This document shows, piece by piece, positions 6,863-13,141 of a stretch of DNA of 13,141 bases. Each line of letters starts with the position of its first letter. The stretch's first letter is position 1. The stretch lies in NCBI GenBank assembly GCA_035565675.1, contig DATMSA010000148.1, forward strand, positions 1 to 13,141, in the 5' to 3' direction. A model generated the notes under the pieces. That model was not told where the DNA came from, did no database searches, and worked only from the letters and a program-made list of their open reading frames with translations. Both the position numbers and the translations under genes were made by a program. Source of the stretch: Capillimicrobium sp035565675 (lineage in GTDB: Bacteria > Actinomycetota > Thermoleophilia > Solirubrobacterales > Solirubrobacteraceae).

Positions 6863-8071
6863 GTGGACGCCGTCTCACCACCGCCCAACCGTCCCGGGCG
6901 CCGCCGCCTCGCCTGGCCGGTGCTCGCCGTGCTCGCCGTCGCCGCGACGGCGCTGCTGGTCACCTGGAGCCCCGCCCGCGGGGACCTGCAGCAGCGCATC
7001 CGCGCGCAGGAGTCCCAGGAGGATCGCCTCGAGGCCGCGGTCGCGCGCGAGACGCAGCGCATCGAGGCCGCCAACGACGGGCTCGCGCAGGCGCAGGCGC
7101 GGCTCGCCGAGCTCTCGGCCCGCCTGGACGCCCGCCGCGCCGAGCTCGAGGAGGTCCAGCGCGAGCTCGTCGACGCGCGCGACCGGCTGACGCGGCTGGA
7201 GAACCGCTACCGCCGCGCCGCCGGCGCGCTGGCCGAGAACCTGCGCACGGGCTACATGAACGGCAGCCCCGACCTCGTCACCGTGATGCTCGACTCGCAG
7301 GGCTTCTCGGACCTGCTCGAGCGCGTCGAGTTCCTCAAGCGCGTCGGCCGCGAGCAGGCGCGGGTGCTGGCGGCCACGAAGGACACGAAGGTCGAGGTGA
7401 TGGAGCAGGCCCGCCGCCTCGACCGCCTGCAGCTGCGCAACCGCCGGCTCGTCGCCGCCGCGGCCTCCGCGCGCGACGAGGCGTCGGCCGTGCAGACGGC
7501 GATCCTGCGCCACCGCGAGCGGCTGCTGGCCGGCCGCGCCGACCGCCAGGCCGAGCTGAACGAGGTCCGCGGCGAGCTGTCGGAGCTGCGCCGCGAGCAG
7601 CGCGCCCAGGCGCGCGCCGCCGCGCGGGCCGCGCAGGAGGCGGGCATCGCGCCCGATCCGAACGCGTCGATCGGCCTGAACGCCGGCGGCGTCGCCCAGC
7701 CGCCCGCGGGCGCGCCCGAGGCCGTGCGGCTGGTGATGGCGGCCGGCAACGCGATCGCCGGCCTGCCGTACTCCTACGGCGGCGGCCACGCCTCGTTCCA
7801 GGCCAGCGCCTACGACTGCTCGGGCTCGATCAGCTACGCGCTCGCCGCCGCCGGCCTGGTGTCCTCGCCGATGGCGTCGACCGGCTTCATGAGCTGGGGC
7901 GAGCCGGGGCCGGGCAAGTGGATCACGGTCTACGCGAACGCCGGCCACGCGTACATGGTCGTCGGCGACTGGCGCTTCGACACGAGCGCGCTGTCGTCGG
8001 GCGGCACCCGCTGGACGCGCACCCAGCGCAGCAGCGCGGGCTTCGTCGCGCGCCACCCGCCGGGGCTGTGA
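6863..8071 (+). CDS. Secreted coiled-coil peptidoglycan hydrolase with NlpC/P60-like C-terminal domain
   Basis: This is a 402-residue exported protein. An Arg-rich start and hydrophobic stretch (about 12-36) form a Sec signal peptide or anchor. Residues about 41-265 are a long, charged, heptad-like coiled coil rich in Arg, Glu, Ala and Leu. It is similar in style to the N-terminal regions of PcsB/RipA-type wall hydrolases, which hold the enzyme inactive until an FtsEX-like partner acts. After an Ala/Pro linker, residues about 283-402 form an NlpC/P60-like cysteine peptidase domain: YSYGGG, YDC319SGS with the likely nucleophile, and AGH362AY with the likely base. The third polar residue is not certain. 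It should cleave peptide cross-links in peptidoglycan. The GTG start has no Shine-Dalgarno but lies just after a TAGCGT box. Fold assignment is fairly secure. The substrate is inferred. Confidence 0.85.
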   Translation: MDAVSPPPNRPGRRRLAWPVLAVLAVAATALLVTWSPARGDLQQRIRAQESQEDRLEAAVARETQRIEAANDGLAQAQARLAELSARLDARRAELEEVQRELVDARDRLTRLENRYRRAAGALAENLRTGYMNGSPDLVTVMLDSQGFSDLLERVEFLKRVGREQARVLAATKDTKVEVMEQARRLDRLQLRNRRLVAAAASARDEASAVQTAILRHRERLLAGRADRQAELNEVRGELSELRREQRAQARAAARAAQEAGIAPDPNASIGLNAGGVAQPPAGAPEAVRLVMAAGNAIAGLPYSYGGGHASFQASAYDCSGSISYALAAAGLVSSPMASTGFMSWGEPGPGKWITVYANAGHAYMVVGDWRFDTSALSSGGTRWTRTQRSSAGFVARHPPGL

Positions 8072-8077
8072 TCCGCT

Positions 8078-8099
8078 GGCGGCGCCGCCCGGCGCCGCC
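8078..8099 (+). terminator. Perfect GC hairpin between the hydrolase and propeller genes
   Basis: GGCGGCGCC and GGCGCCGCC form a perfect 9-bp stem with the loop GCCC, 6 nt after the hydrolase stop. No T-tract follows. It ends one base before the TACGAT box of the next gene, so it occupies that promoter's upstream region and could affect initiation as well as termination. Confidence 0.5.
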
Positions 8100-8100
8100 G

Positions 8101-8106
8101 TACGAT
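8101..8106 (+). promoter_or_regulatory. Candidate -10 element of a leaderless promoter
   Basis: TACGAT (TANNNT) is followed by exactly 6 nt and then the ATG at 8113. There is no Shine-Dalgarno. This is the classic actinobacterial leaderless arrangement, with transcription starting at or next to the A of ATG. Confidence 0.5.
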
Positions 8107-8112
8107 CGCCGC

Positions 8113-8976
8113 ATGGACGACTTCCCCCTCCCGGGCATGGGCGAGCCGGCCGTCGCCGCGCCCGCTCCCGGCGCCGGCCCGGGCTTCTGGGCCGGAGCGC
8201 CGTGCGCGGTCCTCGACGAGGACGGCGGCTTCGTCGTCGCCTACCGCGTGCGCAACGGCCACGACGGCAACGACCAGACGGTGATCGCGCGCTCGCCCGA
8301 CGGCGAGCGGCTGGAGACGATCGGCGTCCTGGACGAGACGCGGTTCGACGCGATGGGGATGGAGCGCCCGGCGCTCGCGCGCACCGCCGACGGGCGCTGG
8401 CGGCTGTGGGTGTGCTGCGCCACGCGCGGCAGCGCGCACTGGTGGATCGACGTGCTCGAGGCCGCCACGCCGGAGCAGCTGGCCGGCGCCGAGCCGCGGC
8501 CCGCGTTCCCCGGCGACGAGCGCACCGCGGTGAAGGACCCGATCGTCCGGCGCGCCGGCGACCGCTGGCAGGCGTGGATCTGCTGCCACCTCCTCGATGT
8601 GCCGGGCGCGGAGGACCGCATGAACAGCGCCTACGCCACCAGCGCCGACGGCCTGACGTGGGACTGGCACGGGACCGTGCTCGAGGGCCGCGCGGGCCGC
8701 TGGGACGCCCGCGGGGCGCGGCTCACCACCGTCCTGCCCGACGGCCGCGCCAGCTACGACGGGCGCGCGACCGCGGAGGAGAACTGGTTCGAGCGCACGG
8801 GCCTGGCGCGCCTCAGCGGCGAGCCGGGCCGGTTCGTGCCCGACGAGGAGGGCCCGGTCGCCGACGTCCGCTACCTGGAGGTCGTGGAGCTGCCGGGCGG
8901 CGGGCACCGCATCTGGTACGAGGCGCGGCTGCCCGACGAGAGCCACGAGCTGCGGACCGAGCTGATCTACTCGTAG
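8113..8976 (+). CDS. Beta-propeller protein resembling GH43-type glycosidases, function unknown
   Basis: This 287-residue protein has no signal peptide or membrane segment and is probably cytosolic. It shows repeating beta-strand blades of the kind seen in five-bladed GH43/GH32-like propellers. Examples are GGFVVAYRVRNG, GRWRLWVCC, VKD142PIV, DRWQAWICC, GLTWDWHG and HRIWYEA. Two blades share a W-x-W-x-C-C pattern with cysteine pairs at 101-102 and 157-158. I cannot place a catalytic Asp/Asp/Glu triad, so it may be a non-enzymatic propeller or an atypical glycosidase. The ATG at 8113 follows a TACGAT box by 6 nt, which supports this start over upstream in-frame codons. Its last 10 bases overlap the tail of the opposite-strand permease gene. 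The reading frame is secure, the function is not. Confidence 0.8.
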   Translation: MDDFPLPGMGEPAVAAPAPGAGPGFWAGAPCAVLDEDGGFVVAYRVRNGHDGNDQTVIARSPDGERLETIGVLDETRFDAMGMERPALARTADGRWRLWVCCATRGSAHWWIDVLEAATPEQLAGAEPRPAFPGDERTAVKDPIVRRAGDRWQAWICCHLLDVPGAEDRMNSAYATSADGLTWDWHGTVLEGRAGRWDARGARLTTVLPDGRASYDGRATAEENWFERTGLARLSGEPGRFVPDEEGPVADVRYLEVVELPGGGHRIWYEARLPDESHELRTELIYS

Positions 8977-11561
8977 TGCAGCGCGGTGAGCGGGTCCAGC
9001 CGCGCGGCGCGGCGGGCCGGCAGGATCGCCGCGACGATGCCGATGACGACGCCGAGCAGGGCGATGATCGCCAGCGTGCCGAGGGGCAGGTGCAGCGACA
9101 GGCTGGTGAACGCGGTGGCGCGCATCGACAGCACCCACACGACCGCGATCACGACGCCGGCGAGGATGCCGGCGAGCGTGCCCGCGATCGAGATCAGCAG
9201 GGTCTCGTCGGCCATCGTGCGCCGGACGCGCCAGCGCGACGCGCCGAGCGCGCGGAGCACGCCGATCTCGCGCGTGCGCTCGATCACCGACATCGACAGC
9301 GTGTTGACGATGCCGAGCATGCCGACGATCACGGCGATCGCCACGATCGCGTTGAAGAACGCGAACTGCTCGTCGATGGCGGCGGTGACGCGCGCCTTCG
9401 CGGCCGCGTTGGACAGCGACTCGACGCCGGGGTAGTCGCGCGCCAGGAGCCGGTCGACGCGCGCGGCGAGCGCCTCGCGCTGCGCGGGCGAGGCGGCCTG
9501 GACGAGGAGCTGCGTGTCGGTCTGCACGCCGTAGACGTCGCGCATGGTGTCCAGCGACATGAGCGCCATGTTCCCGACGCTCTCGATCGCGTCGGCCACG
9601 GCGACGATCGGCGCGTCCCGCACGCCCGCGGGGCCCTCGAGGCGGAGCCGGTCGCCGGTCCGGAGCCCCTCGACGTCGGCGAACGAGCGCGACACGACGA
9701 TCCCGCCCGCCGCCAGCCCGGCATGGGCCTGCGCGCGCGTGGCGCCCTCGTACTCGGTGCGGTCGAGCTGGGCGTACTCGGCGGGGTCGAACGCGATCAG
9801 CATCCCGTCGACGCCGGAGCCCGGCATCTCCGACGCGTAGAGCGCGCGCCGGCGGGCGACCGCGCCCGCCTCGGGCATCGCGGCGATCCGCTCGCGCAGC
9901 GCGCGGGTGATGCCGGCGGCCGGCGGGCCGAAGTCCTGGTAGCCGATCGGCTGGACGGTCAGGTCGCGGGCGAAGCGCCGGTCGAAGTCGTCCTCCACGG
10001 AGCCGATCACGCTCGACGCGATCGTCATGTTCACGACGACGACCGACAGCGCCACGATCAGCGTCGCGGCGGTCGCCGCCGTGCGCGTCGGGTTCGCGCG
10101 CGCCGCGTCGGAGGCGAGGCGGCCCTCGGCCGGCATCACCGCGCATAGCGGCCGGGCGAGGAGACGCACCAGCGGCAGGACCACGAACGGCGCCAGGCGC
10201 ACCAGGCCGAGCAGCATCACCATCGTCGTGACGATGCCCGCGAGCGCGGAGAGGCCGGAGCCGCTGGTGTTGCCGAACCACAGCAGGCCGCCGACGGCGA
10301 GGCCGGGGAGGAAGAGCGCCAGGCCGACGATCGCGCGGCGCGCCCCGGGCGCGGTGCGCGCGGTGCCGCCGCCCCGCAGCGCGGCGATCGGGCTGATGCG
10401 CGATGCCCGCAGCGCCGGCCACAGCGCGCCGGCCAGCGTCGCGAGCAGCCCGGTCGCGACCGCGGCGATCGCCGCGACGGCCGACAGCTCGATCGCCCCG
10501 ACCGGCATGCCCCAGCCCTGCACGGCGCGGACCAGGAGCCGGGCCAGGCCGAGCCCGAGCGCCAGGCCCAGCACGGAGCCGACGACGCCGAGGATCGCCG
10601 CCTCGGCGAGGATGCCGCGGGCGATGCGCCCGTTGCCGGCGCCGAGCGCGCGGAGCGTCCCGAGCTCGCGCATGCGCTGCAGCACGGTCATGCTGAACGA
10701 GTTCAGGATCAGGAACGCGCCCACGAACAGCGCGATCCCGGAGAAGAAGTAGAGGACCATGTCGAGGCCGGCGAGCTGCTCCTGGATCTCGTCGCTCTTG
10801 GCCTGCGGCGTGGCGACGTCGACGCCGGGGCCGAGCTCCTGCCTCAGCGCCGCGCGGACGCGATCGACCGAGGCGCCGTCCCGCACGATCACCGCGATCT
10901 CGTCCCACACGTCGGGCTTGTCCATGAGCGCGCGGGCGTCGGCGACCGGCATCGCGCCGGTGCCGTAGCCGGCCAGGTCGAGCCCGCCCTCGAACGCGTA
11001 GAGCCCGGCCACGCGGAGCTCGGCGAGGCCGGTGGGCGTGGAGACGACCACCTGGTCGCCGACCGCGAGGCCCTGCTCGGCCGCCCAGTCGGCCGGCAGC
11101 TCGATCTCGCGGCGGCCGGCGACCGGGTCGCGTCCCTCGACGCGCGCGGCGCCGCTCGTGTCGGGCTGGTCGTAGTCGACGCCGACGACGTAGAGCTGGT
11201 CGAGCAGGCCGCGGCGGACCTCGCCGTCCTCGTCGACCGTGCGGAAGATCGAGAAGACGCTGCCGGAGGCGGTCTCGACGCCGGGGACGGCGCGGACGCG
11301 CTCGATCGCCGACGCCCGCAGCGCGCCGACGGCCTGGCGGCCGGACAGGACGATGTCGGTGCGCCCGTAGATCGAGTCGTACAGGCGGCCGAAGGTCGAG
11401 TGGATCGTGCCGACGAGCAGCAGGACGCCGAACACCATGCCGACGCCGAGGACCACCGCGCCGGCCGTCAGCACCGAGCGCAGCGGGCGGGCGCGCAGCG
11501 AGCGCGCGCTGAGGCCCGCGAACGAGCGCAGCCGGGCGCCGGCGGGCCGCTGCGGGCTCAT
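8967..11561 (-). CDS. FtsX-family ABC transporter permease (MacB/LolC-like, two FtsX domains)
   Basis: This 864-residue membrane protein is the partner of the ATPase encoded just upstream. The layout is: helix 1 at about 29-52 after an Arg-rich N-terminus; an extracytoplasmic MacB-type core domain (about 55-265); an FtsX domain with three helices (about 267-398); two more helices (about 408-470) and another near 485-520; a second outside domain; and a C-terminal FtsX domain with three helices (about 730-864). Each FtsX block has the family signature (MRELGTLRALGA and TREIGVLRALGA), and the protein ends ARLDPLTALHYE. About ten helices in total. Such proteins act by mechanotransmission on lipids, lipoproteins, peptides or wall enzymes rather than as simple channels, and the substrate is unknown here. 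Start and ATPase stop overlap (ATGA). The tail overlaps the convergent propeller gene by 10 bp. Confidence 0.95.
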   Translation of the reverse strand: MSPQRPAGARLRSFAGLSARSLRARPLRSVLTAGAVVLGVGMVFGVLLLVGTIHSTFGRLYDSIYGRTDIVLSGRQAVGALRASAIERVRAVPGVETASGSVFSIFRTVDEDGEVRRGLLDQLYVVGVDYDQPDTSGAARVEGRDPVAGRREIELPADWAAEQGLAVGDQVVVSTPTGLAELRVAGLYAFEGGLDLAGYGTGAMPVADARALMDKPDVWDEIAVIVRDGASVDRVRAALRQELGPGVDVATPQAKSDEIQEQLAGLDMVLYFFSGIALFVGAFLILNSFSMTVLQRMRELGTLRALGAGNGRIARGILAEAAILGVVGSVLGLALGLGLARLLVRAVQGWGMPVGAIELSAVAAIAAVATGLLATLAGALWPALRASRISPIAALRGGGTARTAPGARRAIVGLALFLPGLAVGGLLWFGNTSGSGLSALAGIVTTMVMLLGLVRLAPFVVLPLVRLLARPLCAVMPAEGRLASDAARANPTRTAATAATLIVALSVVVVNMTIASSVIGSVEDDFDRRFARDLTVQPIGYQDFGPPAAGITRALRERIAAMPEAGAVARRRALYASEMPGSGVDGMLIAFDPAEYAQLDRTEYEGATRAQAHAGLAAGGIVVSRSFADVEGLRTGDRLRLEGPAGVRDAPIVAVADAIESVGNMALMSLDTMRDVYGVQTDTQLLVQAASPAQREALAARVDRLLARDYPGVESLSNAAAKARVTAAIDEQFAFFNAIVAIAVIVGMLGIVNTLSMSVIERTREIGVLRALGASRWRVRRTMADETLLISIAGTLAGILAGVVIAVVWVLSMRATAFTSLSLHLPLGTLAIIALLGVVIGIVAAILPARRAARLDPLTALHYE

Positions 11562-12334
11562 GGCCCCGGGGTGCCGACCGCCGCGGGCGCCTGGCTCAGG
11601 GTGCGCAGGGCGTCCACCACGCGCTCCACGTCACCGCCCGCGACCTCGGTCACGACGTGACCGTCGCGCAGGAAGATGATGCGGTCCGCGCGCGCGGCGT
11701 CGGACGCGTCGTGGGTGACCATGACGACCGTCTGGCCGTCCTCGTCGACGAGCCGCCGCAGCAGGTCGAGGACGATCGCGCCGGCGGCCGAGTCGAGGTT
11801 GCCGGTGGGCTCGTCGGCGAGCAGCACCCGGGGCCGGCGCAGCAGCGCCCGCGCGATCGCGACCCGCTGCTGCTCGCCGCCCGACAGCTCGGACGGCACG
11901 TGCCCGGCGCGGTCGGCGAGCCCGACGAGCGCGAGCAGCGCGTCGACGCGCTCGGCGTAGCGGCCGGGGCGCTCGCCGGCGACGAGCGCCGGCAGGAGCA
12001 CGTTCTCGGCCGCCGTCAGCGTGGGCAGCAGGTTGAAGAACTGGAAGACGAAGCCGAAGACCTCGCCGCGCAGCCGCGTCAGGGCGCGGTCGTCGAGGTC
12101 CTCGTAGGGGCGCCCGCCGACCTCGACGCGGCCGGCGGTCGGGCGGTCGAGCGCGCCGAGGATGTGCAGCAGCGTGCTCTTGCCGGACCCGGACGGGCCC
12201 ATGATCGCGACGAACTCGCCCTCGCCCACCGTGATGTCGACGCCCCGCAGGGCGCGCACCGCCCCGGGCCCGGTGCCGAAGACCTTCTCGACGCCGTGCG
12301 CCTCGATGGCGGGTGTGGCGCGGTCGGCGACCAT
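11558..12334 (-). CDS. ABC transporter ATP-binding protein (LolD/MacB family)
   Basis: This 258-residue cytoplasmic ATPase drives the FtsX-type permease encoded next to it. Motifs are all intact: Walker A GPSGSGKST (46-54), Q-loop VFQFFNLLPTLTA, signature LSGGE (150-154), Walker B and D-loop D174-EPTGNLD, and switch His208 in VTHD. The NLLPTLTAAENVLLP wording and the DEPTGNLDS block are typical of the LolD/MacB group that pairs with FtsX-type permeases. The final 25 residues are a short family-external tail. The ATG at 12334 lies 6 nt after a TACGGT box, so this gene probably leads a two-gene leaderless transcript. Its stop overlaps the permease start by 4 nt, which implies coupled translation. 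No regulator or substrate gene adjoins it. Confidence 0.95.
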   Translation of the reverse strand: MVADRATPAIEAHGVEKVFGTGPGAVRALRGVDITVGEGEFVAIMGPSGSGKSTLLHILGALDRPTAGRVEVGGRPYEDLDDRALTRLRGEVFGFVFQFFNLLPTLTAAENVLLPALVAGERPGRYAERVDALLALVGLADRAGHVPSELSGGEQQRVAIARALLRRPRVLLADEPTGNLDSAAGAIVLDLLRRLVDEDGQTVVMVTHDASDAARADRIIFLRDGHVVTEVAGGDVERVVDALRTLSQAPAAVGTPGP

Positions 12335-12340
12335 GGGCCG

Positions 12341-12346
12341 ACCGTA
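12341..12346 (-). promoter_or_regulatory. Candidate -10 element of a leaderless promoter for the LolD/FtsX-like pair
   Basis: On the minus strand TACGGT is followed by exactly 6 nt and the ATG at 12334, with no Shine-Dalgarno. This is the same geometry as TACGAT before the gene at 8113. No clear -35 is seen. Confidence 0.5.
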
Positions 12347-12378
12347 CGTCTGCGGACGACGCGACCCATCCGTACCGA

Positions 12379-12424
12379 CCGCGCGACCGCATGCGCAGGA
12401 ACTACGCGCACGACGGTCGCGCGG
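12379..12424 (-). terminator. Strong 18-bp hairpin after the OsmC-like gene
   Basis: Outer arms (12379-12389 and 12414-12424) are an 11-bp perfect inverted repeat. Inner arms (12390-12396 and 12406-12412) pair over 7 bp with one G-U when transcribed on the minus strand. One base at 12413 is bulged and the loop is 9 nt. It starts 12 nt after the OsmC stop, which fits a terminator. No U-tract follows. Confidence 0.6.
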
Positions 12425-12436
12425 ACGGCGCGGGCG

Positions 12437-12868
12437 CTAGGAGACGAACGTCGCGGTGGCGGTGATCTCGCCGACCCCGGCGAGCGCGCGGGACACGAGG
12501 CACTCCTGGCGGGCCTTCTCGACGACCTCCTGGAAGTGCGCCTCGTCGATGCCGGGCACCTTGCCCTCGGCGGTGAGGTCGATCTTCGTGATCGTCGGCG
12601 CGCCGTCGACGAAGCGCAGCGTGATGTCGGCGGTCGTCTTGACGGAGTCGACCGGATGGCCCTCCTCGGCGAGGATCGCGCTGGTCGCCATCGCGAAGCA
12701 CGCCGCGTGGGCGGCCGCGATCATCTCCTCCGGGTTCGTGCCCGATCCGTCCTCGAAGCGCGACGTGAACGAGAACGGGCCCGAGTACGCGCCCGAGCCC
12801 AGGCTCAGCGTGCCGTTGCCGCCGCGCAGGTCGCCCTTCCACTCGGCACTGCCGTTGCGTGTCGCCAT
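12437..12868 (-). CDS. OsmC-family organic hydroperoxide peroxiredoxin
   Basis: This 143-residue cytosolic protein matches the OsmC subgroup of the OsmC/Ohr family, which reduces organic hydroperoxides using two cysteines. Both are present: the peroxidatic C57 in AAHAACFAMA and the resolving C123 in ARQECLVSRA. Supporting family residues include R37 in TSRFEDG and E47/E48 in TNPEEM. Length is normal for the family. The ATG is preceded by AAAGGGG at a spacing of 5 nt, unlike the leaderless neighbours. The gene stands alone between two inverted repeats, so it is probably a single-gene unit. Family assignment is strong. The physiological peroxide is unknown. Confidence 0.93.
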   Translation of the reverse strand: MATRNGSAEWKGDLRGGNGTLSLGSGAYSGPFSFTSRFEDGSGTNPEEMIAAAHAACFAMATSAILAEEGHPVDSVKTTADITLRFVDGAPTITKIDLTAEGKVPGIDEAHFQEVVEKARQECLVSRALAGVGEITATATFVS

Positions 12869-12873
12869 CGATT

Positions 12874-12880
12874 CCCCTTT
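12874..12880 (-). promoter_or_regulatory. Ribosome binding site for the OsmC-like gene
   Basis: Minus-strand AAAGGGG lies 5 nt before the ATG at 12868. It shows this gene uses a conventional leader, in contrast to the genes starting at 8113 and 12334. Confidence 0.6.
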
Positions 12881-12894
12881 CGTGGTGGTCGCGT

Positions 12895-12917
12895 CCGGGC
12901 AAGCTTGACACGCCCGG
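12895..12917 (-). terminator. Inverted repeat between the membrane-protein and OsmC-like genes
   Basis: CCGGGC and GCCCGG form a 6-bp perfect dyad around an 11-nt loop that contains the palindrome AAGCTT. It starts 15 nt after the stop of the partial gene and about 27 nt before the OsmC start. It could be a weak terminator or an operator in the OsmC promoter region. Confidence 0.35.
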
Positions 12918-12932
12918 CGCGCAGGTGGGGAC

Positions 12933-13141
12933 TCAGAGGTCTCCGGCGCCTCGACGGTCCGGCGCCAGCCAGCTGTCGGGGCTGTACGGCGGCAGCGTGC
13001 GCACGAACAGCAGGATGATCACGGTCGACCCGAAGTAGCCGTAGAGGCTGGCCACCGACTCGTGCTGCTCGGTCGCGGTCTGGCCGAACGCGAGCAGCCC
13101 GAACACGAGCAGGCCCATCGCCAGCGAGGTCAGCAGGAACG
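12933..13141 (-). CDS. Partial integral membrane protein, C-terminal end only, family not recognised
   Basis: The last 68 residues of a minus-strand gene that continues beyond position 13141. Two hydrophobic segments are visible: FLLTSLAMGLLVFGLLAFG at the window edge, and LYGYFGSTVIILLFVRTL further on. They are joined by a polar loop (QTATEQHESVAS). A Pro/Asp/Arg-rich tail (PPYSPDSWLAPDRRGAGDL) follows, probably cytoplasmic or exposed. The internal ATG at 13118 is unlikely to be the start, since the frame and the hydrophobic stretch extend straight through it to the window end. I cannot name the family from this fragment. Confidence 0.6.
   Translation of the reverse strand, partial: FLLTSLAMGLLVFGLLAFGQTATEQHESVASLYGYFGSTVIILLFVRTLPPYSPDSWLAPDRRGAGDL

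Noticed and set aside
4807..7074. A 755-codon minus-strand open frame, and a 749-codon plus-strand frame at 4941-7190
   Set aside because: Both are out-of-frame readings of the metal ATPase gene, which has every P-type motif in order. The alternative products are Arg/Ala/Gly-rich and low in complexity.
7930..10908. A 992-codon minus-strand open frame, and a 648-codon plus-strand frame at 8202-10148
   Set aside because: They run through the propeller and FtsX-permease genes in the wrong frame or strand and encode compositionally biased sequence without motifs.
11657..13018. A 453-codon plus-strand open frame opposite the ATPase and OsmC genes
   Set aside because: The minus strand carries intact Walker and OsmC motifs. 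The plus-strand product is charged, low-complexity sequence and crosses the hairpin region.
12933..13118. A complete 61-residue small membrane protein starting at the ATG at 13118
   Set aside because: The frame stays open to the window edge and the upstream residues continue the same transmembrane helix, so this is an internal Met of a truncated gene.

Overview
This window looks like chromosomal DNA from a very GC-rich actinobacterium. By eye GC is above 70%, with a strong G/C bias at codon third positions. Gene style (GTG starts, leaderless -10 motifs, protein families) suggests the class Thermoleophilia, order Solirubrobacterales, but this lineage call is inference and no rRNA or marker gene is present. 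I see no mobile element, CRISPR array, tRNA or rRNA. Coding density is very high and no gene-free stretch exceeds about 100 bases.

Region 1 (25-4846, + strand) is a tightly coupled four-gene carbohydrate import operon: MalK/UgpC-type ATPase, lipoprotein solute-binding protein, and two MalF/MalG-type permeases. The binding protein and permeases most resemble the AglE/AglF/AglG alpha-glucoside family. The first permease is the highlight of the window. Its extracellular loop between transmembrane helices 3 and 4 carries an insert of about 140 residues, including an SdrD-B/carboxypeptidase-regulatory-like beta-sandwich domain. A 9-bp hairpin follows the operon.

Region 2 (4891-8976, + strand) holds three genes that appear separately transcribed. 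They are a P1B-type metal-transporting ATPase with a TPC (not CPC) metal motif and no N-terminal metal-binding domain, a secreted coiled-coil plus NlpC/P60-like cell-wall hydrolase, and a cytosolic beta-propeller protein resembling GH43-type glycosidases.

Region 3 (8967-13141, - strand) holds a two-gene MacB/LolD-like ABC system (ATPase 258 aa, FtsX-type permease 864 aa, ATGA overlap), an OsmC-family peroxiredoxin, and the C-terminal end of an unidentified membrane protein that runs off the window. The last gene of region 2 and the permease gene overlap tail to tail by 10 bp.

A recurring theme is the compact intergenic layout. At five of the gene boundaries a stop codon is followed within 6-15 nt by an inverted repeat with no T-tract. 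At several of these the next gene begins 6-10 nt after a TANNNT-like -10 element with no Shine-Dalgarno sequence, suggesting hairpin terminators butted against leaderless promoters.
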